Part shown: positions 35,980 to 47,879 of the stretch, piece after piece
Numbering within the stretch: the stretch's first letter is position 1
How the letters are laid out: each line of letters starts with the position of its first letter
Assembly: GCA_002633005.1 (NCBI GenBank)
Contig: NMRA01000199.1
Coordinates: 262,792 to 326,791 of the forward strand
DNA: 64,000 nucleotides
Direction: 5' to 3'
Source: Phoronis australis
Lineage: Eukaryota > Phoronida > Phoronidae
Notes under the pieces: generated by a model
What the model was told of the DNA's origin: nothing
The model's database searches: none
What the model saw: only the letters and a program-made list of their open reading frames with translations
Position numbers and translations under genes: made by a program

Positions 35980-38900
35980 GTAAGGCATTTCTTGGAGAGT
36001 TTCGTTATCATTGCATTCTTAGAACACTACTGTATAACATGCAAGGCTAGTGTACATGTACGGTGCGAGTGAAGCTCACTACTTCAGTGTTTTGTGGCTA
36101 GATTCGCCGCTGCACACTATAACATTTTGACTTTACTCACGCTGAACAGTGTACTAGGCTTTGTGGTAGATTCAACGTTTACGTACAGTAGGGATCTGAT
36201 AACAGGTGTGATATGTTACCTGTGTTTAGCAATTTCTGCTTGCTGTGATCAAAGAGAAATAGATATTCTTTTTGGTGAGATAGTTAAACAACTGTACCAT
36301 CAGTAGAATTTGATGTATTTAGGTAGACATGTGGACGCCCCCTGGTGGTGATTTGCTTTCTTCTCTCATTTTATTCGGTGACTAGGGTCATAATGCAAAT
36401 GATAAAGGTGAATAAAACTCGTGATCACCATCCTTATTGTCACGTATTACTCGAACATAATGCTGATTACAGAACTTACTGCGCATTGTTTAAAGTTATT
36501 TAAAAAGGAACAGCGTGCAATTTTAATTTTAAAAATGTTGGACAGCAACTTAATAGGCATTTATCTCAGATAACTACGCAAGAAATGAGAAATAATTTGA
36601 CCTGTTCATAAATTTTGGGTTCGAGATTACGTGTAAGATGCCGGTACTGCACTGAGGTTCATTTCTTCATTAGCCTCATCTAGTGAATATCGGGCTGTCA
36701 ATTACTGGAATAGCTGCAAATAAAGTTTTATTGTTTATTTTTGCACCATATCAGTAATGGAGAGGAATGGCACAGGAATCGCTCGGCTGCAAACAAAGTC
36801 ATGCTGTCGCCTTCATCATCGTCCATGTTTCACGAAGGCATCATTCACGTGACCACCGATGCCCTCACTCTATTGGATAACAAAAACTTTAGGGATAGTC
36901 ATATGTCACAGTGGGGAACTGTGATGCACCGATGGGCACTGGAATGTAAGCGTCTGTCTTTGAAGGTATCACTTAGATTGTAGCTAAGATGTTTATGACG
37001 ATACTAAACCCTGTTTTGGTTCTCGCTCAAAATTCTTTGGTTTCTTTGGCACATAATAAGTAAATTTTCGCTGAATAAAAGTATAGAGAGGTAGTAGTTC
37101 GAATGGTTTTTTTGTACATTCGTTCCAGACGTAAATCCGCCTTCTATAATACAGAACGGCTTTTGATTCACAACACTTACCGTTATGAAATTGGTCTCAA
37201 GTTGTTTGTATGAGGTGGTTTGAAAGAACTGACAGTTAGTTATTGCTTGATACCAGACATCCGTCTACATTGGTCAGTTAGGGTGATTACGTATTGATGA
37301 AGGTCCACCCTTCAGCAGATGTCAGCTTGTTGAAGATTGTGTTTAATGCTTGCTAGTACATGTACGTGTAGCAAATTTTGATATCTCGTTCATTTTAGTT
37401 CATCATAATATTCAATGCTACATGTCCAGCAAGGATGACCATTTTTCTACATTTAAAGTGAAGATGTCCCTGAGTGAGGGGTCCCACCGTATAGAGTCTC
37501 AAGTTGTGTCTGTGTGCACGTGTAGAATTGAGAGGGCTGCCCTCTGCTTCGATAGTGTTGTGAATTTGCAAGTGGAGCTGTGACTTTGGGATTAGTACAG
37601 GTACCTTGAAAAATTTCCAACTTATTGATTGGGAACGTGCCACGCAAAAAGTGTTCCAAATCTTTTCAAAATTGTCTTTTCCACTTATCATTTTTTGTCT
37701 TCAGGTATTGGCTTAGTTTTGTTTGGTGTTCGTCTTGGGAACTTCAACAGACATGTTCAGGGTAATGAAGATCTCGAATCTTTTGTGGACGCCATTCAGC
37801 GTATGCTGAGTCTTACGGACCAGTTTCTAGCAATACCTCCATCGGTGGTCAAAGTTCTGTACTTTAAAGACTGGAAGAAACACGCAGAGGCATGGGATAC
37901 AATATTTGATTTTGGTGAGAATCGTCGTTTTCTTTCGAACCTCTTCCTAACTGATCCAAGTTGGATCATGAAGTAGGCCTACATGTAGCCAACTTGGACA
38001 TTTTTGGGACGCACGGACCTTTATCTGGGTAGAAAGGGGCCAAAATGAATGAGATTGTCATGGAAAAAACAGGCGGCTTCTTGTTTTTCCGTTGCCCTCA
38101 TAGATCTTTGAAAAGAAGATGGGCGCATACAAAAGCAGAGATTGAGGAGAAGTTTCCTATTCAGACTGTGAAGGACATTAGAAAGTTCCTTCATCTAAAC
38201 TTCCTCTCTAACTACCGAGGTAACTTTCGCCTCCACGCTTAGGGGCTAATCGCTGCAATCAGCGGCATGCAAGCCTTTATTTCAAATGAAATGTCGTTTG
38301 CGAAGCCCGGCTGTTATGAAGCAGCTGTGACATGTTCTAACGTCCAGACGATTCTCCTGCTATCCGTAAAAGGCTATTAAATGACGATCCGTTCATAATT
38401 ATCGCCATTTTCTCGAGTGTATGAACTTGAATGTTTTGCCCTCCGACCCGAAAGTGGCCAAAAATGTTAATATTTTTATGAGTTTAAGGACAAAAAATCA
38501 TGTTCGGGATTTTTGTTGGACGGAATAGACTTCTTGAAACTATTAGCTTTCGTACAAGGGATCTGTTTCATGAAGGTGACGTCAGACTTACAACATAAAT
38601 TTGGTCTAACGCTCCCACTTAACAATTGTTGAAAAAAGACTTAGTCAGCAAATTATGAGTGCATCAGAGTCTAGAAATAATTCATGGAGATTATCTAAGT
38701 AACTAGAAACTGATTGTGTATTCTCAAAGACTTTGTACTACTGCTCAATTGAGATGTAATTATTTTTCTGAAATGGTTGTGCGGAGCGTAAGACCAAAGT
38801 TCTGTCTTAGGTCTTCAGTTATTTTTCATGAAACAGATCCCACAGCTACAGAATTACAAAATCTATTGCGTTCTATGATTTTACTACGAATCGCCAATTC

Positions 38901-41900
38901 TTGCCGTTGTTTGCCAGACATTTGCTGAAATCACCGTCGATGATTTTACCAATAAAAGCGACATTGGAAATTTTTTCTGTCAAAAATCAAGTTTTGATTC
39001 AGGCCACGTACCGTTATAAAACTGGTGTCAAATTATTTCTTAGTCAAAATAAAGGAGACTTCATAAAAATTTCAGGTCACGACCTGACTTTTTTGTCTGA
39101 TGAAATAACGAACACTGAGTTCTTCCCGAGACCACGTGATCACTTCTAAACAAAGTAAAGAATAAGATAAGACCAAAATGTAAGTAGTCTTAATCAAAAC
39201 CTGGTTTTATGACAGAAAGCACGGTTTTGTGTCGTTTTAAGTACTTTTGAAATAGTCTGCCACAGGTAAAGCGTTACACTACGACCGCGGAGCTTACAGC
39301 TGGGTTCGTTTCAATTTCGCGGTGGGGTTGGTCTCAGAAAATCACTTTCCTCTCCGATAATGTCACTTTAAACTGAAATGCTAGTGTTTTCTGGTACACA
39401 TGCGTGTAAAACTAAAACTGTGATATTTTGAAGAGCCATGGAACGCGAAAAATTAGACGAAATATAAACTTTTTCATCCCAATACAGTTTTCAAATTCTC
39501 CACCTCTAATAAGCTGTACATGTACGTGCACATGCACTCAAAGAAGTCGGCTGGCTGCTGCTTGAAATAGGCAAATTTTGCACATAAGGAGAATGTGCTA
39601 CCTCTATGTCTTGCCATACCCATTTGACTTCTGTTTCAGTGGCAGAGAAACACTTTGAATTATAATTCAGTGTTTTTCACGTTCTATACCACTTTAAGTA
39701 TACCTATTGTACACATGTATGTGTAAAACGTAATGAAGTTTTGAATTTTGTCGTTATCCATCGCCATTGCTATGACGTCAAAAGCCTTGATTTCTTCCTT
39801 CCTAAATCGTACGCTTTGTTTAGTCATGAAAATAGTGATAATTCACTTTCCCGTGATGACAATATACAAGATATCTGATCGCGACGCCTAAGTTGTAATT
39901 TCGGACCTGAAATGGCAATGTACTTTTTGCCGTCACTGATTTACACGTACCTATTGCATGAAAGTTCTTCAAATGACGTATGTGCTATAGAAGGCGAGCG
40001 CCGATCAACAAACGGTCCACCTGTCGGACGACAAACACTCGACCTGTCGGACGCTAGTCTGGATAGAGAAGTATAGCGCACCGTTCACTATTCACCAATG
40101 TGGTCGTCGCGTTCTTCCGATTTTGAAATTGGATTCACAAGTAGACGTTTCTTCATTTCTGTTGTAAAATTTTAGGGAGGAAGCATATCGACAGGAAAGT
40201 TTCAGTGGATCCAAACTCCATCAAGAACAATTGCCTGCAGGACCATCTTTTATTCAACACAAATCTTTCGCGCACAGACATTAATGGCGTTTTGATTGAC
40301 ATTCTTCTAGGCGCTGTTGACACGGTAGGTTCCATAGAAACCTTTTGAGCATCTTAAAGATATTGTTGAAACCTATCTGAGATACTTTGTATGAGAAGCT
40401 TAAGGCATTCTATGTCTCGAATGTGGGGGAGGCGTTTTCTCCAGGGCCTATCCTATATATTTTCTGTTTTCTTTCCAGTTTACCCCCTTGTCACAAACCT
40501 TCAAAAATACCTTGAGGTATCTGTCAAAATCCAGCGCTACCCACATGCGCTGGCTTTGTTTGACGTTTTCTCGAGCAACGGTGTCCTTTGACAAGAATTT
40601 CGCAATCCCAAATTAATCTTCCGTTTTCGCGTCCGTTTCCAAGAACCCTCGAAGCCAACTTTCTTTTCTAAATGGCATGCAAGTAAAAACCAAGTCAGTA
40701 GGCTAACTTTTGACGTCGCTTCTGAAATCACAACTATACGAAAGAGGTTCGTTTGATAATCCGACGTCAGGAACAAGAGATTTGTCAAGAACATGTTGAT
40801 ATCACGATTTCCTGATATACTGCTGACTTCTTTCATCGCCCGACTTTCGTGTTCGTTAGCACCGGGTACAGAATTTTGGCCTTTCAAGTACCGTAACGTT
40901 TTGATTAGCAAAATTTAGACAAACTAGTATTTCAAGGAATAACTGCCTTCGCCAGCATGTCTGTAAATAGTTAATACGATCTGGTTACGTGTCTGCTCAG
41001 ATTCACAAGCCTCCTACACAGCAGGTCCGCAGGAAGGCAAACAAAAAATTTTGGGGAGCCCAATTCCCACATTTGACTCCGCTTCCTTCTCCCGTCGTCC
41101 TCTCCCCCAGGTCCCTAGTAATTCTGTCAATATCCCATCTACCTAAAACGCACATTCATTCCCCTAACGAGCATTCCCACGGTCCCGGTTTGTAAAGTGC
41201 TTCGAAGTGTAAATCTTTACGTACAGTTGCTAAACTTGTTCGAAAGTGAACTGTTTTCAATCTTTTACTGGTACAGACATCTGTCACTATCAGCTGGTTA
41301 TTGTACCTGCTCGCCAGCAATCCCGCGGTTCAGAACCAGTTGCGCAAACAAGCGCTCGATGAGGACGTTGACACAAACAAGAGGTTCCGTAAAATGGTTT
41401 ACCACAAGGCAGTGATTAAAGAAACGCTAAGGTAAAGTATCTGGGCCCGTCGTCAAATCTCTGGAAGCTCGATTCGAAATATGGTCTGTTCCGTGAAAAT
41501 TTACAAATCTATACTCGAATCATGCAGTGTGAGATCAGATTCAGGACCAAGAAAACATTTAAAGCACATGTTGGCCATGTTCTGATGCAGTGTCTGATTT
41601 ATATTCTTGCACCTTGAGGGTTGATCTGTTATGCAGCAACATCGTGAACAAGAACAGCTCCCACGATTCCCCCTCCTCAGTAAGTTTATGCAACACTACA
41701 CAAAAATAACCCTAGGATGCTACCTTCGCCCATAAAACAGATTGTGTCCGCTTAACTAATAGAGGCAACAAACATGTACCTTGTGTCAGAAATCGACTTT
41801 TGACTTAGGTCTCTTACAGTTTGTTACGCCATGTTTGTTACGCCATGTTTGTTACGCCATGTTTGTTACGCCATGTTAGTGTTACGCCATGTTTGTTACG

Positions 41901-44900
41901 CTATTTTCCTCACTCAGATTACAAATGATTTCAGGCTCGAGAAGATTCCACAAGTCGTTACTGATTCAGACCGCGGCCATTAAGTTGATTGACATGACGA
42001 ATTAGTTTCATTTTGTAGCGGCTTTGTAGGAAATCCGGCAGTGGCTGGGCTCCAGCAGTACTGGGCCTAGTCATCAGCTTTTTTCTCAATCCTAGATGAA
42101 GTGATTTTCTAATCTGTGTAAGGAGGGTAGTAAAACGATAATGATGTTATAACTGTAATGGGCCTGAATCAAAAGTTGTTTTTTGACGGAGAACACGGGC
42201 CTGTCTCACCTTTAACTGGATAATACCTTCAAAAAATGCACGTTATAGCCATCTACAAAGGCAAAGCCGTCCCCAACGTGCATGTAAATTAATCTTGAAA
42301 ACAACTTTCAAAGAAAGCATTGTGTTTAGCGCATAATTTAAGTGTCTCAGTGTCTTTGTCTTTGAATTACGTTCTTCGTGCGTGTACACTGAACAAACTC
42401 GCTTTCTACGGCAACTAATCCAACGTATTAAATAGATTTAATAACTTGACTTAATGCCACAATAGGATATTCCCTGTTGGACCCATACTGACTCGTATCC
42501 TTGACAACGACATCACCATCAGAGGTTTTCACATACCAGCTGGGGTGAGTTGAAATGGAGCCATTGCCTAATACCGTTCATTTGATTGTGACAATACCTT
42601 AGTCGTGATATAATCGGATATCAGATTATCAAAAGGGATACAGCATAAACCTACGTGCGTTGATCAACCTGAATAAAAATGACAAAGTACTCATTTGCCC
42701 TATTACGAGGGATCCAGGAGTACTTTGTGTACAATGGAGTAAAATTGAGTCCTCAGTAGCCAAGTAGCGTGTATTTACTCTGTCATTTCCGGAAGGGAAG
42801 TAACCTAGCAATGAACAAGCGATGGAAATATATCTGTCAGAACTGAAGAAATTGAGCAATACTTCTCTTTTCACCAATATCAGTGTCATTGCTTCGACAA
42901 CATTCGAGATGAACCAGTTCCAACAGTATTACGACAGGTGGAGACTTTTACTTTTTGTTTCTTAGATTCAATTTGGTAAATTCCTCAGGTTGATTTTTAT
43001 AAAAAAAATTCTATTTTCGGATTGCAATAATTCAGTCAGCATGCGGCAATTGATTTTCTTTTGAGGGCATTTGACATTTGTATTTGTAGGAAATCATTAA
43101 CATTCATCTCCGACCAATGGGAAAAAATGCCTCTTTATTTCCGGATCCTCTTGCATTTAGACCTCAGCGCTGGTTACGAGATAATGGGAGAGATCGAATA
43201 CATTCTTTTTCCTCGCTTCCGTTTGGGTTCGGTCCTCGTTCTTGTATCGGTAAGTGAAAATATGGTATACGAACACATTCAAGGTTATGTAAGACCTTAG
43301 AAAATGTCCGCACTTGACTAACGTCAGAACATCATACCTCAGAAATGGCCGATTGGGTTCATAACACTTTCAGGTACATTGTACTTTATGTACTATCCTG
43401 CAAAGTGCAGCTACATTTTTTTAAAATGTTTCACTTAACCATGACGGCTATAAAATAGAACTTTTTTATTTTACTGAAAAAGTTGCATATATTGAAAACG
43501 AAACGTTGATTCAGAAAATTGTTACATTTCATCTTGGACATCAAGAAAAAATCATGTAGGTTCTTGATACCGTTGTTTTTCAATGTATTGTTTAGTCACG
43601 AGACCTAATTAATGGCCGATTGATAACTTAAAAGTCAAAAATCAACTTTGGTTTCCTGCTTTCAGAAAATATATATTTTGCTGACTTTGACAAGTTTATT
43701 TCTAAAAGAGATACAGTTTTGAAGGAATTTGGCAAAATACACAGACTTATCGATACCGTTCCACATAACCTTAACCCCAATGGAGAGGAACAAAGGTGTC
43801 ATAATTTCTTCACTGGCTTATTAATTATTCTGAACATATTCCCAAAACTCGCCCAAAGTGTTTTGAAGTAAACAAATGAAACTTGTAAACAAATACGACA
43901 TCCAGCTTCTGAGTGGAGGTAAGATGTAGAAAAACAGTACGCTGCCAAAGCATAGGAAGAGGAGACAGTGTGGTCTCAGTAGTAGTGTGATGGTGCCCGC
44001 CTTCTTTACTCGAGGTCGTGGGTTCGAGTCCCACTGGGTCACACTACTAAACCCTTGAGTCAGGTTTCTAGCTCCTCAGCTCGGTTTTAACTATATATTA
44101 ATAAAGCACAAAAATATTTCCAGGTGGTCAGTGCAATGGGCCCACATGCGCGGGCTGCGCACGTCTGGTACAACGTGTACCAGACCACCTGCAATTATTT
44201 TTTGAAGTATAGGAATGTATAACATGACGTCATTTTAACGTCGTAATTACGTTTTGGACCGAGTGTGACGGCATGTCTTTTATTACTTCCGGGTCCAAAT
44301 TGCGTCATCTACAGCCATGACACGTCATCAATAACCAAACGAATATCGTTACTTAATCGGGGCAATATTTCATCGTGGAATTCGCAACATATCACGGCAA
44401 TCTTCAACGTCATAATATAAGAACTGGTTTACTCCAAATGTCGTTTTGCAGGCAAGAGGTTCGCTGAATTGGCAATATGCGAGATGATGAACCAGGTGAG
44501 AGCTTAATTTGATTCACCAAAGTTACGGTTTAAACGTCGTGCTTTCCAGTGAATCGCGGCATATGAATTAGCAACAGCAGGAGAGATAACGTACAGGTAA
44601 CAAAAAGACGGGCAAACTGGCAGTAGGCAAGATGGGACACGGTGGCACGACAGGGACTTAGTACCAATGGTGGCAACTGGATAATAGGTTTTATGGCTAC
44701 CGGATTGATTGCTGATTTCAGAACCAATTACTTCCATTGAATAACGCCCATTGTTTTCAAATCAAGTAGTCCAGTGGCGGATCTAGGGGGTGGGGCCAAG
44801 GGTGCCTAAAATTCTTGTACATTCCATTTGGCAGTTAGGAGGTGCGAATGTCTGACGGGTAAAATCCTACCCTGCCCCCCAACTCAAAACCCTGGGTCCG

Positions 44901-46729
44901 CCCCTGCGGGACTCATAAAGCTGACTGTTACCAACAACTGGCTGGTGATGACTGCATGCGTGAAACTGTGGTGGCAGCTGGGAGAAAAGGTAAAGCGTGG
45001 TGACGTCATTATATTCTGCCCCAGTGCAACATCCTATCTATAGAAATTCTAAGTTGTCATTTTTTCTTATATCAATAGCCATTTTCGGTAAAATTGCGCT
45101 GAGAAAAAAGATTTGTCTTTAATTCACAAACTCTCATTTACTGCTGGTTGCTTTGAATATTTGTAATCAAAGCATTTCTCTCGTTTGCTTTCATGAAATA
45201 TTTCCGAAATTGAGATGTTTTGGCACGAAGTATGATGATACTATTTCTGTGTCACTTATTACCACCCGATTTATCTGGCTTTGCTCTTGGAAAAATCAGC
45301 AACGCGAGGAGTGCTTCAGAACAAATGTCATACTTCATACAATCAACCGAGTAAGACACACGCACTAATTAAGCTACTCCATCTCTTGGATAGCAAAATT
45401 TTCTAAAGCTATTGAAAAAGTTGCATACATCTAACCATCTTTTACGATGAATCGGCAATTAAAACTCACGTTTTGCACTTACGTGAGATCAGTGGTCTTC
45501 GTGTTGTTTCCGCTCGTGTGACAAAACTGAACGCGAAAATGCCACATTGTGACGTAGTAAGCAAAGAATGTCGACCTCACACATTCGCGTTGCATTTAAC
45601 ATGTAGCTGAAACTCACGCCAATGTTAGGTGAATTATTGCTGTTCATGGGCTGTGTCCGTCTGCGTGTTGATAGGTCTCGACTGGTTCAGGAGGGAAATA
45701 AAGCAGTAGTGTCCAGGATTCCAGTGTCCGGTTGCATGAAACAGTCCCAAATAGGGACTCAATTAAGGTCTCTAAATCTACTGCGTATTTGCGGGCTTGT
45801 GAAAACACCGATGCTGTTTGTGTATCATTACTATGCAAATGCTTGGCTTTGATACAAATCGAGAGTGAAATTTAGATTGAATTCTTAATATTGTTGAAAA
45901 TATGTAGGGATCTTTTCATGTAATGCTCCCAATTTAAGGACTAAGTCCCTAACTGTTTTGATTGAATTAAAGGCTCACTTTTTAGTTATGTTATTAGAAA
46001 ATGTCATTAGTCAAGGAAGAGCTCTCACAATAAAGGTAAAATTATAGAAAAAGTACCACATCTGTGCGTACAGAACGAAACAAATACGAAAAAGATTTAG
46101 GGAACTTAGTTGAGTCCCTATTTGTGACTTTTTCATGCCACCGGGCACATAGTTCTTTTTGTGTAATTTCCATTTCCATTAAGGATTCACCGTTACACGT
46201 TGATTGTCAAATGATGGCGTTTCCAGTGGCGGATTTAGAGGGGGAGCCAAGGGGGCCGTGGCCCCCCTAAAATTCTCGCCCCTGCTTTTAAACCTTGCTC
46301 ACCCGGCTTGCTACGTGTCCTTGTACGTCTACGAGACACTGGAAATTAACTTATCGCCAGGATTTTGAGTGACAGCTTAACTGACCAATCAGAACGCAGC
46401 AGTCTTGAAGCATCTTAGTTTCCAAGCCGCCATTTTACCCGACAAACAACACGTTGCCGGGTAAATTTTTTTGTTTGTTGTGGACATTACGCAAGGGGGC
46501 GCATTGATGCATTTCTCAATGAATCTAGTAAGTGTTTTGTACGAAATCAATAGGCCTTTTCTCGAACTGACAGACAAGTTTATTCAAATAATCTGGTAAT
46601 TATTTTATTTTTTTCCAGTTAATACTACGATATATTCTGACATTAACCGACAAAGAGGAAGTGGAAGCAGACATGAAGACAATTCTGGTACCGGAAAGGA
46701 TCCCACCAATTGGTTTCAAACGAATTTAG
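35546..46729 (+). CDS. Mitochondrial-clan cytochrome P450 (9-exon gene)
   Basis: Haem monooxygenase of the mitochondrial clan (the CYP10/11/12/24/27 group), expected in the inner mitochondrial membrane and reduced by adrenodoxin. Nine exons join in phase: 35546-35979, 36755-36945, 37705-37914, 40176-40324, 41277-41431, 42466-42544, 43090-43249, 44452-44495 and 46619-46729. Together they give 510 residues. The basic N-terminus with few acidic residues (MNRIGNRFMRKKRVVF) suits a matrix presequence. Motifs: proline hinge IPGPLGLP (53-60), C helix EEWHRNRS (W150, R154), I helix GAVDT (324-328), KETLR with ExxR (377-380), FRPQRW (429-434), and the haem loop FGFGPRSCIG with Cys458. ATGs at 35576 and 35588 are alternative starts. 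AATAAA at 46848 is a good poly(A) signal. The exact CYP family and substrate cannot be read. Confidence 0.93.
36755..36945 (+). CDS. Mitochondrial P450 exon 2
   Basis: Acceptor ATATCAG. Completes the Ser codon and continues NGEEWHRNRSAANKVML, the C-helix signature of the clan, to RWALE. Donor GAAT|GTAAGC. Confidence 0.92.
37705..37914 (+). CDS. Mitochondrial P450 exon 3
   Basis: Acceptor TCTTCAG. Starts CIGLVLFGVRLG, matching the conserved E(S/C)IG...RLG segment, and ends at WDTIFDFG. Donor TTTTG|GTGAGA. Confidence 0.92.
38558..38841. mobile_element. MITE family 4 (GGGATCTGTTTCATGAA termini)
   Basis: 284 bp in P450 intron 3 with inverted ends GGGATCTGTTTCATGAA and TTCATGAAACAGATCCC. A diverged, end-truncated relative lies at 54695-54870. 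Confidence 0.72.
40176..40324 (+). CDS. Mitochondrial P450 exon 4
   Basis: Acceptor TTTTAG. Runs from GRKHIDRKVSVD to the I-helix GAVDT. Donor ACACG|GTAGGT in phase 0. Confidence 0.9.
41277..41431 (+). CDS. Mitochondrial P450 exon 5
   Basis: Acceptor GGTACAG. Encodes TSVTISWLLYLLASNP through the K helix KAVIKETLR. Donor CTAAG|GTAAAG. Confidence 0.92.
41821..41912. repeat. 14-bp minisatellite
   Basis: TTTGTTACGCCATG is repeated about five to six times with slight variation, in P450 intron 5. Confidence 0.9.
42466..42544 (+). CDS. Mitochondrial P450 exon 6
   Basis: Acceptor CACAATAG. IFPVGPILTRILDNDITI, then GFHIPAG, the strand following the K helix. Donor CTGGG|GTGAGT. Confidence 0.92.
43090..43249 (+). 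CDS. Mitochondrial P450 exon 7, haem loop
   Basis: Acceptor TTTGTAG. LRPMGKNASLFPDPLAFRPQ, then RW and the haem loop LPFGFGPRSCIG. Donor ATCG|GTAAGT. Confidence 0.93.
43965..44050 (+). repeat. tRNA-like SINE head or tRNA pseudogene
   Basis: Contains a perfect T-arm GTGGGTTCGAGTCCCAC (5-bp stem, 7-base loop) after an A-box-like GGTCTCAGTAGTAG. The acceptor pairing is poor, so a working tRNA is unlikely. Lies in P450 intron 7. Confidence 0.55.
44121..44191. other. Nested palindrome, strong hairpin
   Basis: CAGGTGGTC ... GACCACCTG encloses an inner perfect 10-bp hairpin (GTCTGGTACA, ACG loop, TGTACCAGAC). Lies in P450 intron 7. Confidence 0.6.
44452..44495 (+). CDS. Mitochondrial P450 exon 8 (44 bp)
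   Basis: Acceptor TTTTGCAG. Encodes GKRFAELAICEMMNQ, the L helix after the haem Cys. Donor ACCAG|GTGAGA in phase 0. Confidence 0.9.
44772..44906 (-). mobile_element. MITE family 1, copy 3
   Basis: Termini CAGTGGCGGATCTAGG and GGGTCCGCCCCTG. No clear target duplication. Lies in the last intron of the mitochondrial P450. Confidence 0.72.
45722..46150. mobile_element. MITE family 3, copy 2
   Basis: About 429 bp sharing both ends and much of the body with 34701-35114: CAGTGTCCGGTTGCATGAAA on the left, TTTTTCATGCCACCGGGCAC on the right. Same orientation as copy 1. Lies in the last intron of the mitochondrial P450. Confidence 0.78.
46224..46284 (-). mobile_element. MITE family 1, copy 4 (internally deleted)
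   Basis: Only 61 bp: both termini (CAGTGGCGGATTTAGAG and TCTCGCCCCTG) are kept but most of the interior is lost. Confidence 0.65.
46619..46729 (+). CDS. Mitochondrial P450 exon 9 and stop
   Basis: Acceptor TTTTTTCCAG. LILRYILTLTDKEEVEADMK followed by the C-terminal strands, ending PIGFKRI and TAG. Confidence 0.92.
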   Translation, partial: LILRYILTLTDKEEVEADMKTILVPERIPPIGFKRI

Positions 46730-46847
46730 TCCAATTAACTGTAACGTTTAATCACGCCGTGTTGTACTGTGTTAAATTTTTAATCTTCCCAGATATTCCA
46801 GAAAACGATATCTAGGTACAAACTGGTGTGCTTTGTTGTTTGTTGTA

Positions 46848-46853
46848 AATAAA
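46848..46853 (+). terminator. Poly(A) signal of the mitochondrial P450
   Basis: AATAAA lies about 120 bases after the stop codon in AT-rich sequence. Confidence 0.6.
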
Positions 46854-47879
46854 TGTATATTTCTTCAACAATAATAGTGAAATAATTGTAAAAAAAAAAC
46901 AACAGCAACGATAATAAACTTGGTGGTTTCAGTAATTTTACGTTAATCACATAGGGGAATTACGGCATTAAATAACAACGGCACAGGATCATTCTGTGGA
47001 AGACACGTCTGACCGGCTGCGTGGAACAGTCTCAATAGGAACTTCAGCGCACTCTGTGGACTGTGAACAAACTAAAACTTCGACGATGATTACGACGTTT
47101 TTGAAGTAATTATGGTAAAAACTCATTCTTTAAGAACTCTGCATAAGTATATGGAACACCTTAAATTACCAAAGAGTGATAATTTCATAATTTTCAATTC
47201 AGAGAAGGTAGTGCTACTTTGCGCGTGAAAGCATTTCCCTAATTACATTCACACCAGTAACCTACGTTTACGAATCAATCGGACACGTGGGTGCGGTCAC
47301 GTGATGTGAACAAACGCCTGGCAAAGACTTTATTTGGACATTTTTCAGTATAAGACAAATGCGAGCGTCGGTAGTTTCGAGGCAAAATAGATAAAAAATG
47401 TCAGTGAGCATTGCGTAAGCAAACATCGTGGTCGTTCAATGGGGTAACCGAGTTTGTCCCATTGGCAAAACCGAAGAAATATCAGTCGGGAAAATGCCTC
47501 CCGTGAGGTCGAGCATGCCCTCAACTACATGGCCAGTGTTGAACGTGACCATTACCTATTGAAACTACCAGCTGTACGCTTACATAAAAGTAAGTGGATC
47601 TTTACCAAATGGGTGATTTGGCTTTGTAAATTTCCATTAATGTGAAGATGTACAGTTTTGAAGAAAACCAATCAGAAAGCTCGAATTTGGACCAATTTCT
47701 GAGAAAATTGAAATATTTATTTATTCATTAAATGTATTAGGTAGCCATTACTTTTGGAATGCCCGATTTCCACCAATCCTTCGCTAATTGGTTCTACACC
47801 CCTTCGTCACGAGCCGTGTGAGTGACAACGTGCATAGACAAATATCAAGGGGTGAATCAACGATTGGTTGGACTTCATA
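46854..47879. other. Intergenic; one exon-like ORF ending at a donor
   Basis: A frame beginning at 47454 ends at CATAAAA|GTAAGT near 47589 and reads REVEHALNYMASVERDHYLL. No partner exon was found and no family recognised. Confidence 0.3.

Noticed and set aside
38045-38242. 65-codon ORF in P450 intron 3, considered as an extra exon
   Set aside because: Exons 3 and 4 join in phase with continuous family-like sequence without it, and it resembles no P450 segment.
40537-40911. 124-codon minus-strand ORF in P450 intron 4
   Set aside because: No recognisable domain, no splice support, and antisense within a well-supported intron.
43821-44042. Overlapping minus-strand ORFs reading WDSNPRPR-like peptides
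   Set aside because: This is the typical translation of a tRNA B-box region, explained by the SINE/tRNA-like sequence at 43965-44050.
43965-44050. Functional tRNA gene
   Set aside because: The T-arm is perfect but acceptor-stem pairing is weak and the D-arm does not fold convincingly.
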